Origin: Williamsia herbipolensis
GTDB taxonomy: Bacteria; Actinomycetota; Actinomycetes; Mycobacteriales; Mycobacteriaceae
Assembly (NCBI RefSeq): GCF_000964005.1
Contig: NZ_JXYP01000035.1
Coordinates: forward strand, 1-64,000
Length of the DNA: 64,000 nucleotides
Direction of reading: 5' to 3'
The notes below the pieces were generated by a model, which ran no database searches, was not told where the DNA came from, and saw nothing but the letters and a program-made list of their open reading frames with translations. The position numbers were made by a program, and so were the translations under genes. Below are positions 1-8,485 of this stretch, piece by piece. Within the stretch, counting starts at the first letter, position 1. The number at the start of each line of letters is the position of its first letter.

Positions 1-1122
1 ATCCCCGCCCCCGATGACTCCCCCGACGCCGGTGTCGCATGGCACCACGGCGACCCGCTGGGCGAACAACGCAGCGCGGCCGAGTCGGTGGTGGTGGTCG
101 ATCGGTCGCACCGTGGCGTGATCGAGATCAGTGGCGACGAGCGGTTGAGCTGGCTGCACACCATCACCAGCCAGTTCGTCAGCAACCTCCCCGACCGGCA
201 GTCGGCCGAGAACCTCAGCCTCGACGTGAACGGTCGCGTGGAGGAGCATTTCGTCGTCACCGACATCGACGGGCTCACCCTCATCGACACCGAAGCTGAA
301 CGGACGCAGCCGCTGTTGGGGTTCCTGCAGCGAATGGTGTTCTGGGCGAAGGCCGAACCGGTTCTCCGCGACGACCTCGCCCTGCTCACACTGCTGGGCC
401 CCGACGCGATGTCGGGACCCGTCGCGGCGCTGCTCGAGATCCCCGCGGATGCGGCGGTCTACCAGGCGGGCAGCATCCCCGAGCAACACCACGACGCCGA
501 GCCGGTCGGGTTCTGGCGCGTCATGCCCCCGCTGGGTGAACGCGGCCCCGATGGCCGACCGACCATCCCCCGCGTCGACGTCCTCGTCCCGAGGACCGAA
601 CTGGGCCGATGGTGGGACGCCCTGGTCGAGGCCGGCGCCCGACCTGCGGGCTCATGGGCCTACGAGGCGTCGCGGGTGGTCTCGGTGTCGCCGCGATTGG
701 GTGTCGACACCGACGACCGCACCATCCCCCACGAGGTCGAATGGATCGGCGGCCCCGCGGAATTCGGCGCGGTCCACCTCGAGAAGGGCTGCTACCGCGG
801 ACAGGAGACCGTGGCGCGGGTGCACAACCTGGGCAAGCCGCCGCGGCGACTGGTGCTGCTGCAACTCGACGGCAGCTCCGACACCCGCCCGGTGACCGGC
901 GACGCCGTCACCGCCGACGGCCGTGCGGTCGGCCGGATCGGCACCGTGGTCGACCACTACGAGTACGGACCCGTCGCCCTGGCGCTGGTCAAGCGCAGCG
1001 TGCCGGCCGGGACCGCACTCCTCGCCGGCGGCGCCGCGGCCGCCATCGACCCGTCGTCGCTGCGTGACGACGACCGCGTGCAGGCCGGACGTGCCGCGAT
1101 CGAAGGATTGCGCGGGCGATGA
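1..1122 (+). CDS. ygfZ: YgfZ/GcvT-like folate-binding protein (5' partial)
   Basis: The frame is open from base 1 and reads protein-like sequence before the first in-frame GTG (88), so the gene most likely starts left of the window. The product belongs to the YgfZ/GcvT-like folate-binding family, which supports Fe-S cluster enzyme maintenance and tRNA modification in the cytoplasm. The family signature K-G-C-Y-x-G-Q-E is present at 784-807 (KGCYRGQE). A conserved segment near the N-terminus (SWLHTITSQ) and the C-terminal beta-barrel region are intact. The stop overlaps the next start (ATGA), so the two are probably cotranslated. M. tuberculosis has the equivalent gene (Rv0811c) near purM and the DUF3073 gene, matching this neighbourhood. 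Family assignment is firm; the biochemical role is inferred from homologues. Confidence 0.85.
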   Translation: MPAPDDSPDAGVAWHHGDPLGEQRSAAESVVVVDRSHRGVIEISGDERLSWLHTITSQFVSNLPDRQSAENLSLDVNGRVEEHFVVTDIDGLTLIDTEAERTQPLLGFLQRMVFWAKAEPVLRDDLALLTLLGPDAMSGPVAALLEIPADAAVYQAGSIPEQHHDAEPVGFWRVMPPLGERGPDGRPTIPRVDVLVPRTELGRWWDALVEAGARPAGSWAYEASRVVSVSPRLGVDTDDRTIPHEVEWIGGPAEFGAVHLEKGCYRGQETVARVHNLGKPPRRLVLLQLDGSSDTRPVTGDAVTADGRAVGRIGTVVDHYEYGPVALALVKRSVPAGTALLAGGAAAAIDPSSLRDDDRVQAGRAAIEGLRGR

Positions 1123-1805
1123 CCCTGTCCGACGCCGGCTCGGTTCTCGCGGTCTGTGGCGCCGACCGTCCCGTCGCGCTCGATCGCATCGGCGACAGCG
1201 GCATCGCCAAGACCCCGTTCACCGGCGCGGTCTCGGTGACCGCCGAGGGTGTCGTGGGCGACCTCATCTGCGACACCAAACACCACGGCGGCATCGATCA
1301 GGCCGTCTACGCCTACAGCGACACCGAGGCCCGTCGGTGGGCCGACGAACTCGATCGTGACCTGGCGCCGGGCTGGTTCGGCGAGAACCTGCGCGTCGAC
1401 GGGGTCGCGGTCAGCGATGCGGTCATCGGCGAACGCTGGCGGGTCGGCGACACCGTCGAACTCGAGGTGACGATCCCGCGCGTCCCGTGCCGGACGTTCG
1501 CGGCGTGGGCCGAGGAGGACCGCTGGGTTGCGCGGTTCGCCGATCGCGCCGACGTCGGCGCCTACCTGAAGGTGCTGGTCCCGGGCCCGATCGCTGCCGG
1601 TGACGACATCGTCGTGCTCGACCGTCCGGACCACGGCGTCACCGCCCGCGCCCTGTTCACCGGCGACGTGACCACCGCCGCGCTCGAGCACCTGACCACC
1701 GACCCCCGTTACGCCGGCAAGGTGCATCGCGAGGCGTCGAAGGTGCTGCGCAGACAGACCCGCGAGGCGGCTCGGACAGCCCGTGCGAGCGTCGCGCCGG
1801 AGTGA
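1119..1805 (+). CDS. MOSC domain-containing protein
   Basis: A 228-residue protein of the MOSC (molybdenum cofactor sulfurase C-terminal) / YiiM-like family. Family features visible are the KHHGGIDQAVYAYS segment, the WFGENLRVDG segment and the conserved cysteine in the RVPCRTF motif (about residue 125), the residue thought to carry sulfur or bind cofactor in this family. Stand-alone MOSC proteins of this size commonly act in Moco-dependent N-hydroxylated-base detoxification or sulfur carriage, but the substrate cannot be read from sequence. The ATG overlaps the ygfZ stop by 4 nt, indicating translational coupling. The 3' end nearly abuts the convergent glycosyltransferase-like gene. Confidence 0.8.
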   Translation: MTLSDAGSVLAVCGADRPVALDRIGDSGIAKTPFTGAVSVTAEGVVGDLICDTKHHGGIDQAVYAYSDTEARRWADELDRDLAPGWFGENLRVDGVAVSDAVIGERWRVGDTVELEVTIPRVPCRTFAAWAEEDRWVARFADRADVGAYLKVLVPGPIAAGDDIVVLDRPDHGVTARALFTGDVTTAALEHLTTDPRYAGKVHREASKVLRRQTREAARTARASVAPE

Positions 1806-1808
1806 CCG

Positions 1809-3101
1809 TCACACGGCGCCGACGTCATCGAGCGCGCGTTCGACCTCCCCGACGTCGATGGTGAACGGCAACAACCACGGCGACCCGGTCCCCACCGTCG
1901 GCCCGTACACGCTCGCGTAGCGGTGACCGCAGGCCGCGGCCAGATCGGCGTAGTACGGCTCGGTCCACCCACTCGCGGCCAGGTGGATCACCGATGTCCC
2001 CCGCGGGGCGAAGATGCTGTTGACCATGGCCGCGCCCATCACGCCGACGATCACGTCGGCGCGCAGGCACGCCTCCGCCTGCTCCCGGGCCGATGCCGTG
2101 ATCGGGTCGAGGGTCACGAATCCACGCCGAGACAACAGGTCCTCGATCTCGGCGCCGTTGATGATCTTCCGACCCGCCGCCCCACCGCGGCGGAGGATGT
2201 GCAGACGTGTGCCGGGACCGTCGGGCCGTTCCAACCCGGCGACGACGGCCTCGCGAGACGCCGCGATCGCGTCGGGTGACTTCCGCACCGGGTGCAGCGT
2301 CGGTTGCGACATGTACCGGACGTCGCGGACCACGACGGGCCGCTCGAACGGGACGAGCGTCACCTCGACGTCCGGATCGCCGAGCGCGAGGCCCAGCGAC
2401 TCCTGTCGGCGCAGGTTGATGAGTGTGCCGCGGTCGGTCATGACCCACCGTGGCCGGGTGCCCGGTGCCGTGCTCCTGGCCGCGGCGACCGCTCGGGAGA
2501 GGTCATCGGTGAGCCAGTGGCCGAAGTTGCTGCTGCCGGGCGAGCCGAGGTAGACGGTGTCGGGATGATCGGGCAGGGTCCGCGCCAGGCGGAGATCGGC
2601 CGGGGTCGGCTGCTGCAACGCCACCCGGTCGTGTGACCGCGCGCTCTCGTACAGAGCACGGATCGTGCCATCCCGCCGCAGGTAGACCGCGTTGCGGTAG
2701 AGGATCACCTCGTCGAATCGCGCCTCGCGGACCTCGACGCCGGCCGGATGCACCCGCCGCGTCTCCTGGTAGATCTCGGCGGCGTCGAGCGGCTCGCCGT
2801 AGAGATGCAGCTCGGGACCGTCGTAGGTGTGTCGCCCGAACACCTCGGTCGTGGCGACGGCGGCGTCTCCCAAAACGAACGACTCGTCCTCGTGGAGGGT
2901 CTCGTCGTCGTACATCGGCGGGTGCATCGACAGCGCGGTGCGGGAGAAGTCCTCGACGTCATGGTCGGACAGGTCGGTCGGATGACGCCGCAGCACGCGG
3001 GCGACGAGATCGGCGACCATCCATCGCAACCGTTGGCCGTTGTCGGCGAGCAACCGCCGGGTCCCGTAGTTGTCGATCGACGCGCGTATGAGGTCGGCCA
3101 C
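1809..3101 (-). CDS. Glycosyltransferase family 61-like protein (DUF563)
   Basis: About 430 residues. The C-terminal two thirds looks like the GT61/DUF563 fold: NFGHWLTDD (about residue 200), a Rossmann-like region with RLHILRRGG, and GAAMVNSIFAPRGTSVIHLA, typical of the nucleotide-sugar side. GT61 enzymes transfer pentoses or GlcNAc in surface polysaccharide synthesis; the acceptor here is unknown. I chose the GTG at 3101 because a GAAAGG lies 11 nt upstream; an upstream in-frame start at 3134 would add 11 cysteine-containing residues with no ribosome site. It stands alone on the minus strand, convergent with the MOSC gene. In M. tuberculosis a capsule-type gene (cpsY) lies close to purF, so a polysaccharide gene in this neighbourhood has a parallel. 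Confidence 0.65.
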   Translation of the reverse strand: MADLIRASIDNYGTRRLLADNGQRLRWMVADLVARVLRRHPTDLSDHDVEDFSRTALSMHPPMYDDETLHEDESFVLGDAAVATTEVFGRHTYDGPELHLYGEPLDAAEIYQETRRVHPAGVEVREARFDEVILYRNAVYLRRDGTIRALYESARSHDRVALQQPTPADLRLARTLPDHPDTVYLGSPGSSNFGHWLTDDLSRAVAAARSTAPGTRPRWVMTDRGTLINLRRQESLGLALGDPDVEVTLVPFERPVVVRDVRYMSQPTLHPVRKSPDAIAASREAVVAGLERPDGPGTRLHILRRGGAAGRKIINGAEIEDLLSRRGFVTLDPITASAREQAEACLRADVIVGVMGAAMVNSIFAPRGTSVIHLAASGWTEPYYADLAAACGHRYASVYGPTVGTGSPWLLPFTIDVGEVERALDDVGAV

Positions 3102-3269
3102 GTGACAGCACACCTTTCTCGACGTGATGCACAACCGTACAATTTCCCTGGTGGGAGCCGCTGAACGGCCGACGCGCCACGACCCGCCCTCGCGCGGTGC
3201 GGGCTGGTCCGCATCGGGGCCCGGAGCGCGCTAGACTGTTGCACACGACAAGATTTATAAACTCAGAAT

Positions 3270-3297
3270 GGGGCCGCCAGTCTTGATTGGCCGCCCC
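3270..3297 (+). promoter_or_regulatory. 5' UTR hairpin upstream of DUF3073 gene
   Basis: Stem 3270-3279 pairs with 3288-3297 (GGGGCCGCCA with TGGCCGCCCC, 9 of 10 pairs) around an 8-nt loop, ending 24 nt before the ATG. It sits between an AT-rich stretch (gatttataaact) and the ribosome site, so it would be transcribed if the promoter is either TAGACT at 3232-3237 or the TAAACT at 3258-3263. Function unknown. Confidence 0.4.
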
Positions 3298-3321
3298 GTC
3301 ATTGTGCGAGGGGGTCCCCCT

Positions 3322-3501
3322 ATGGGCCGCGGCAGAGCAAAAGCGAAGCAGACGAAGGTCGCTCGGGAGTTGAAGTACAGCTCCCCGAACATGGACCTCT
3401 CCAGCCTGCAGCGAGAGCTGGCGAACGAACCCGAACGCCCCTCCGATCGACCGGACCCCGCTGACGCGTGGGCCGACGAGGACGAGTGGCGTCGGGCCTG
3501 A
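3322..3501 (+). CDS. DUF3073 family small protein
   Basis: A 59-residue basic-then-acidic protein beginning MGRGRAKAKQTKVARELKYS, the hallmark of DUF3073, a family restricted to actinobacteria and of unknown function. The ATG at 3322 is preferred over an in-frame start at 3268 because the conserved family N-terminus begins there and a GAGGGGGT site lies just upstream. The N-terminal half is Arg/Lys rich, suggesting nucleic-acid contact; the C-terminal tail is Asp/Glu/Trp rich. In M. tuberculosis the orthologue (Rv0810c) is likewise adjacent to and convergent with purM. Confidence 0.9.
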   Translation: MGRGRAKAKQTKVARELKYSSPNMDLSSLQRELANEPERPSDRPDPADAWADEDEWRRA

Positions 3502-3541
3502 CGGGCTCCGTCACCACCGACGTACCGCACTGACCACCGCA

Positions 3542-3557
3542 CGGCCCGCGAGGGCCG
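3542..3557. terminator. Candidate bidirectional terminator between DUF3073 and purM
   Basis: Perfect 6-bp stem CGGCCC/GGGCCG with a GCGA (GNRA) tetraloop lies in the 64-bp gap between two convergent genes. There is no U-tract on either side, which is usual in high-GC actinobacteria. Confidence 0.45.
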
Positions 3558-3565
3558 CGGTCGGA

Positions 3566-4675
3566 TCAGAATCGCGGATGTTCACCCTTCAGTGCAGCGG
3601 CTCCCGCGTGGTCTTTTCCGTCGTGTGACTTGGTGATCGACCCGAGCACCCAGCTGTTCAGGTGCCGGGCGGTCAGCACGGCCAACGCGCGATCGGTGTC
3701 CTCGGGGGCCACGATCGCGACCATGCCGATCCCCATGTTGAAGGTGCGTTCCATCTCGAGGCGCTCGACGCGTCCGCGCTGGGCGATCATCGCGAACACG
3801 GGGTCGGGCGTCCATGTGCCGCGATCGAGTTCGGCGAGCAGGCCGTCGGGGATGACACGTGCCAGGTTCTCGGCGAGTCCACCGCCGGTGACGTGGCAGA
3901 ACGTGCGGACATCGGTCTCCGCCGCCAACGCGAGGCAGTCCTTGGCGTAGATGCGGGTGGGTTCGAGCAGTTCCTCACCCAGCGTGCGACCGAACTCCTC
4001 GACCTGTCCGCCGAGATCCATGTGGCCCCATTCGAGCAGCACCTTGCGGGCGAGCGAATACCCGTTGGAGTGCAGACCCGAGGACCCCATCGCGATCACC
4101 ACGTCGCCGGGGCGCACGCGGTCCGGTGACAGCACCGAATCCGCCTCCACCACACCGACTCCGGTGGCCGACAGGTCGTAGTGCGCGTCCTCCATTAGTC
4201 CGGGGTGCTCGGCGGTCTCGCCGCCCAGCAGGGCGCACCCCGCCTCGACGCATCCGTCGGCGATGCCCTTGACCAACTCCGCGACGGTCTCCGGCACCAC
4301 CTTGCCGACGGCGATGTAGTCCTGGAGGAACAGCGGCTCGGCGCCGCACACGACGAGGTCGTCGACGACCATGGCGACGAGATCGCGACCCACCGTGTCG
4401 TGCTTGTCCATGGCCTGGGCGATGGCCAGCTTCGTTCCGACACCGTCTGTCGAGGAGGCCAGGACCGGCTCGCGGTAGGTGCCCTTGAGGGCGAACAGGC
4501 CGGCGAACCCGCCGATGCCGCCGAGCACCTCCGGTCGCGACGCGCGTTTGGCGTGGGGGGCGAACAGTCGCACGGCCCGATCACCTGCGTCGATGTCGAC
4601 GCCGGCATCGGCGTAGGACGCCCCCCGCCGGACTGGAGTGCTGTCGCCTGCGGGATCGGAGTCCTGATTGGTCAC
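3566..4675 (-). CDS. purM: Phosphoribosylformylglycinamidine cyclo-ligase (AIR synthetase)
   Basis: A 369-residue PurM, which closes the imidazole ring of FGAM with ATP to give AIR in cytosolic de novo purine synthesis. Recognisable blocks in order are YADAGVDIDAGDRAV at the N-terminus, SSTDGVGTKL (ATP/substrate loop), LFLQDYIAVGK, ALLGGETAEHPG, GLHSNGYSLAR, CHVTGGGLAENLAR and FNMGIGMV. Length is normal. I place the start at the GTG at 4675, since a TANNNT box (TAGCGT on the minus strand, 4688-4683) lies exactly 7 nt upstream, the geometry of a leaderless transcript; another GTG at 4684 would fall inside that promoter. purF, its usual neighbour, lies about 7.6 kb away with transport genes in between. 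Confidence 0.95.
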   Translation of the reverse strand: MTNQDSDPAGDSTPVRRGASYADAGVDIDAGDRAVRLFAPHAKRASRPEVLGGIGGFAGLFALKGTYREPVLASSTDGVGTKLAIAQAMDKHDTVGRDLVAMVVDDLVVCGAEPLFLQDYIAVGKVVPETVAELVKGIADGCVEAGCALLGGETAEHPGLMEDAHYDLSATGVGVVEADSVLSPDRVRPGDVVIAMGSSGLHSNGYSLARKVLLEWGHMDLGGQVEEFGRTLGEELLEPTRIYAKDCLALAAETDVRTFCHVTGGGLAENLARVIPDGLLAELDRGTWTPDPVFAMIAQRGRVERLEMERTFNMGIGMVAIVAPEDTDRALAVLTARHLNSWVLGSITKSHDGKDHAGAAALKGEHPRF

Positions 4676-4682
4676 GCGCCAC

Positions 4683-4688
4683 ACGCTA
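4683..4688 (-). promoter_or_regulatory. Putative leaderless promoter of purM (-10 TAGCGT)
   Basis: TANNNT hexamer on the minus strand, 7 nt from the GTG chosen as start; no convincing -35 element. It sits in the narrow gap between the ABC ATPase stop and purM, so purM probably has its own promoter. Confidence 0.4.
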
Positions 4689-4705
4689 CCGGAGCAGGTC
4701 CGCGC

Positions 4706-6385
4706 TCATCGCCCTTGCTCCCGCCTGCGCTGCTGGACCACCGGATCCGGAACAGGAACCGCGGCGAGCAGTCGCTTGGTGTACTCGGCCGTGGGGGAAC
4801 GCAGGATCGTCGAACCCCGGTCGAGTTCCACCACGACACCGTCCTTGAGCACCGCGACGCGCTGTGCGACCTGCTCGACGACAGCGAGGTCGTGGCTGAT
4901 GAACAGTGCCCCGAAGCCGTTCTCCCGTTGCAGGTCGGCGAACAGTTCGAGCACCGATGCCTGCACCGACACGTCGAGTGCGCTGGTCGGTTCGTCGGCC
5001 ACCAGCAGGTCGGGCTTCAGAGCCAGGGCGCGGGCGAGGTTCGCCCGTTGCCGCTGGCCTCCGGACAACTCGTGCGGGTAGCGCTTCTCGGTGCCCGCGG
5101 GCAGGCGCACCGCGTCGAGCAGGTGGCGCACGCGGGCGTCGATGGCGGCGCGGTCACCGAACCTGTGCACCACCAGCGGTTCGGCGACACAGTCACCGAC
5201 CGTCATCCGCGGGTTCAGCGATGTCGCCGGGTCCTGGAAGACGAATCCGAATCGCTTGCGGATGGGCTTCATCGCCCGACCCGAGAGCCCGGCGATGTCG
5301 GTGCCCAGGACGGTCACACGGCCGGCGCTGGACTTCTGGAGTCCGGCGACGCATCGACCGATCGTCGACTTGCCCGATCCCGACTCACCGACGAGCCCGA
5401 GCGTCTCGCCGCGGGCGATGGTGAACGACACGTCGTCCACCGCACGGAACACCCCGCCGGCGATGCCGAGGGGGAACTCCACGGTGAGGTGCGCGACCTC
5501 GAGCACGGTCTCGGCGTCGTCGGGCACCTCCGGGGCGGACGAGTCGGTGCCCAGGTGCGGCACCGCACCGAGCAGCATCGCGGTGTAATCGTTTTTCGGG
5601 GAGGCGAAGAGCTCGCGCACGGGAGCCACCTCGACCACACGGCCGGCGTTCATCACGACCACCCGATCGGCCATGTCGGCGACGACGCCCATGTTGTGGG
5701 TGATCAACACGATCGCCGACCCGAGCCGGTCCTTGAGGTCACGCAGCAGATCGAGGACCTCCGCCTGGACCGTGACGTCGAGGGCGGTCGTCGGTTCGTC
5801 GGCGATGATCACAGCCGGGTCGCAGGCGATGGCGATCGCGATCACCACGCGCTGCTTCTGACCGCCCGACAGTTCGTGCGGGTAGTAGTCGACACGTTTC
5901 TCGGGATCGGGCAGTTGCACCATCGTCAACAACTCGACGGCGCGGGCCCGCACCTGCTTGCGGGTGAGCTTCGCGACCGCGGAGGGGTGCGCGGTGATCG
6001 CCTCGGCGAGTTGCGATCCCACGGTGAACAGCGGGTCGAGGACCGCGCCGGGTTCCTGGAACACCATCGCGATGTACTTGCCGCGGATGGCCGTCAGCTC
6101 CCGCGCACCCATCGCGGTGACCTCGCGGTCGCCGAGGCGGACGCTGCCCGAGACCGTCGCCGTCTCCGGCAGCAATCCGATCGCGGTCCGGGAGCTGACC
6201 GATTTGCCCGAGCCCGACTCGCCGACCACGGCGAGCACCTCGCCGGGCTGCACGGAGAAGCTCACGTCGCTGACGGCGTCGACGACACCGGCGTCGGTGC
6301 GGAACGACACCGACAGCCCTTCGATCGACAGGGCTGGACCTGCCGGGGCCGGAATTGCCGGGGCGGGTGTTCCGGTGGTGGTCAC
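4706..6385 (-). CDS. Dipeptide/oligopeptide ABC transporter, fused double ATP-binding protein (DppD-DppF type)
   Basis: A 559-residue cytoplasmic ATPase with two complete ABC domains, equivalent to DppD plus DppF joined. Each half has Walker A (VGESGSGKS near residues 54 and 341), the ABC signature (ELSGGQKQR and ELSGGQRQR), Walker B with catalytic Glu (VIIADEP, LLVADEP) and a switch His (ITHN, ISHD). The peptide-transporter-specific C-terminal extension is visible after each domain (ELFASPKNDYTAMLL; SPTAEYTKRLLAAVP). It is the last gene of a four-gene minus-strand operon; its ATG overlaps the upstream permease stop by 4 nt. Both nucleotide sites look active. Confidence 0.92.
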   Translation of the reverse strand: MTTTGTPAPAIPAPAGPALSIEGLSVSFRTDAGVVDAVSDVSFSVQPGEVLAVVGESGSGKSVSSRTAIGLLPETATVSGSVRLGDREVTAMGARELTAIRGKYIAMVFQEPGAVLDPLFTVGSQLAEAITAHPSAVAKLTRKQVRARAVELLTMVQLPDPEKRVDYYPHELSGGQKQRVVIAIAIACDPAVIIADEPTTALDVTVQAEVLDLLRDLKDRLGSAIVLITHNMGVVADMADRVVVMNAGRVVEVAPVRELFASPKNDYTAMLLGAVPHLGTDSSAPEVPDDAETVLEVAHLTVEFPLGIAGGVFRAVDDVSFTIARGETLGLVGESGSGKSTIGRCVAGLQKSSAGRVTVLGTDIAGLSGRAMKPIRKRFGFVFQDPATSLNPRMTVGDCVAEPLVVHRFGDRAAIDARVRHLLDAVRLPAGTEKRYPHELSGGQRQRANLARALALKPDLLVADEPTSALDVSVQASVLELFADLQRENGFGALFISHDLAVVEQVAQRVAVLKDGVVVELDRGSTILRSPTAEYTKRLLAAVPVPDPVVQQRRREQGR

Positions 6386-7347
6386 GACGCGTCCTTCGAG
6401 CGGCCGCGGCGCGTCCGCAGCAGCGGGTTGGTGGCCTCATTGATGCTCTCGCCGACCATGGTGAGTCCCAACACCACGAACACGATCGCCAGACCGGGGA
6501 ACACACTGGTCCACCAGATGCCGTTCGAGACATCCGGCAGTGCGCGGTTGAGGTCGTACCCCCACTCCGAGGCCGACGTCGGCTCGATGCCGAGGCCGAG
6601 GAATCCGAGACCGGCGAGGGTCAGGATCGCCTCCGAACAGTTCAGCGTGAGGATGACCGGGAGCGTCGAGGTCACGTTGGGGAGGATGTGGCGGAACATG
6701 ATCCGGCCCGATCCGGCACCGGTGACGCGTGCGGCGTCGACGAACGGTTCGGCCTTCACCGACACCGTGGCATTGCGCACCAGCCGGAAGTACTGCGGGA
6801 TGAACACGACCGTGATGGAGATCGACGCGGCCATGATCCCGCCGAAGCCGCCGCTGAGATGCGCTCCGAGAGAGGCGGACACGACGATCGCGAGCAGCAG
6901 CGAGGGGAACCCGTACATCGCGTCCATGAACAGGACCAGCACGCGGTCGACCCAACGTCCGACGAAGCCCGACACCAGTCCGAGTGCGATCCCGACGACG
7001 ATGGAGAACGCCAGGGCCAACACGATGACGATCAGGGCGGTGCGGGCGCCGTAGGCGACGCGGGAGAACACATCGAGCTGACCCACGGTGGTGCCGAACC
7101 AGTGATCGGCCGACGGTCCCTGCAGTGCCGGGAAATCCTGGCCGCCCGAACTCTGTTGACTGAAACCGTACGGCGCGATCAGCGGCGCGAAGAGCGCGAC
7201 GAGGACGAAGAACGCCACCAGCACCAGGCCGGCGACGAGGGTCGCACGCTGCAGTCCCGACGTCGACCGCAGCAGACCGACGCCGGGGAACTGCCGACGG
7301 CCGGGTGGTGGCGGGACGTGTGCGACGTCGACGAGTGATTCGGTCAT
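6382..7347 (-). CDS. ABC peptide transporter permease (DppC/OppC type)
   Basis: A 321-residue inner-membrane permease. The N-terminal OppC-type segment precedes the first TM helix (LVAGLVLVAFFVLVALFAPLIAPYG); the BPD_transp_1 core follows, with the EAA loop region YFRLVRNATVSVKAEPFVDAARVTG and the LSLAGLGFLGLG-like segment (LTLAGLGFLGLGIEPTSASEWG) characteristic of this subfamily. About six TM helices are predicted by eye. It overlaps the ATPase start by 4 nt and follows the DppB-type gene by 9 bp, so it is cotranscribed. Confidence 0.9.
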   Translation of the reverse strand: MTESLVDVAHVPPPPGRRQFPGVGLLRSTSGLQRATLVAGLVLVAFFVLVALFAPLIAPYGFSQQSSGGQDFPALQGPSADHWFGTTVGQLDVFSRVAYGARTALIVIVLALAFSIVVGIALGLVSGFVGRWVDRVLVLFMDAMYGFPSLLLAIVVSASLGAHLSGGFGGIMAASISITVVFIPQYFRLVRNATVSVKAEPFVDAARVTGAGSGRIMFRHILPNVTSTLPVILTLNCSEAILTLAGLGFLGLGIEPTSASEWGYDLNRALPDVSNGIWWTSVFPGLAIVFVVLGLTMVGESINEATNPLLRTRRGRSKDAS

Positions 7348-7356
7348 CGTGTTCCC

Positions 7357-8484
7357 CTAGAACCGGATCCGTGGATCGATCATGGCGACCACCGCGTCGA
7401 TCACGAAGCTGATGACCGCGATGATCACCGCGATGAAAGCGACGATGCCCTGGACCGCGATGTAGTCGCTGTCCTGCAGATATCGCGCGAGTTGATAGCC
7501 GAGGCCCTTCCACTCGAAGGTCGTCTCGGTGAGCACCGCACCGCCGAGCATCATCGCGATCTGCATGCCGATCACGGTGACCACGGGCACCATCGAGTTA
7601 CGGAAGGCGTGGCGTCCGACCACTTTTCGTTCGTTCAGGCCGCGCGCGCGGGCGGCCTCGACGTACCCCGACCGCAGGGTCTGCAGCAGGTTCACACGCA
7701 CCAGGCGCAGGAACACCCCCGCGGTCATCAGTCCGAGGGCCAGGGCGGGAAGGATCGCGTGCTTGAGCACGTCCCAGATGTAGCCGGAGTCGCCGTAGAG
7801 CAGCGCGTCGACGATGTAGATGTTGGTCTTCGGCGACACGTTCTGGATGGCCAACTCGGTGGAGACGTCGGCCCGTCCGTTCGACGGCAGCCATCCCAGT
7901 TCAGCGGAGAAGATCAACTTGAACAGCATGCCGACGAAGAACACCGGCGCCGCGTAGAAAAGGATCGCCATCACCCGCAGCGTGACGTCGGACAGACGGT
8001 CACGATGGGTGGCGGCGAAGCGCCCCAACGGGATTCCCACCGCGAACGCCACGATCAACGACCAGAACACCAGTTCCAGGGTCGCCGCCCCGTAGGTGAC
8101 GATCACGCTGGAGATCTTCTCGCCGTCCACGCTGGCGCGACCGAGATCACCGGTCAGCAGTCCTTTGAGGTACTCCCAGTACTGCACCAGGATCGGGTGG
8201 TCGAGGCCGGCCGCGCGGCGACGTTCGGCGATCTGCTCCGGCGGCAGGATCCCGCCGAGCTTCGCCGAGATCGGGTCTCCGGCGATGCGCAGCACGAAGA
8301 AGACGACGGTGACGAGGATCCAGATCGTCGGGACGATCAACAGCAGACGGATGCCGAGGTACTTCGCCAGGGCGCCCTTGCGGGAGGCGAACAGGTCGCG
8401 CCGTCCGCCCGCGGGTGCGGGGGCGGACGACGCGGTGTCGCCTGCGGTGGCGTTGCCTGCCTCGGCGGCAAGCGATTCGGTCAC
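7357..8484 (-). CDS. ABC peptide transporter permease (DppB/OppB type)
   Basis: A 375-residue permease. A roughly 30-residue N-terminal extension rich in Ala and Gly precedes the first TM helix (YLGIRLLLIVPTIWILVTVVFFVLRI). The DppB family features are present: the periplasmic segment with LDHPILVQYWEYLKGLLTGDLG, and the cytoplasmic EAA loop RLVRVNLLQTLRSGYVEAARARGL that docks on the ATPase. The last helices end at the C-terminal MIDPRIRF, typical of the family. It starts 1 bp after the stop of the substrate-binding protein gene, indicating tight operon structure. Confidence 0.9.
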   Translation of the reverse strand: MTESLAAEAGNATAGDTASSAPAPAGGRRDLFASRKGALAKYLGIRLLLIVPTIWILVTVVFFVLRIAGDPISAKLGGILPPEQIAERRRAAGLDHPILVQYWEYLKGLLTGDLGRASVDGEKISSVIVTYGAATLELVFWSLIVAFAVGIPLGRFAATHRDRLSDVTLRVMAILFYAAPVFFVGMLFKLIFSAELGWLPSNGRADVSTELAIQNVSPKTNIYIVDALLYGDSGYIWDVLKHAILPALALGLMTAGVFLRLVRVNLLQTLRSGYVEAARARGLNERKVVGRHAFRNSMVPVVTVIGMQIAMMLGGAVLTETTFEWKGLGYQLARYLQDSDYIAVQGIVAFIAVIIAVISFVIDAVVAMIDPRIRF

Positions 8485-8485
8485 G

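Noticed and set aside
4205-7054. Open frame of about 950 codons opposite purM and the ABC genes
   Set aside because: Antisense to clearly conserved genes; composition is Arg/His/Gly-rich as expected from third-position GC bias. Same for long frames at 8096-10363, 24926-28315 and 28484-31302.
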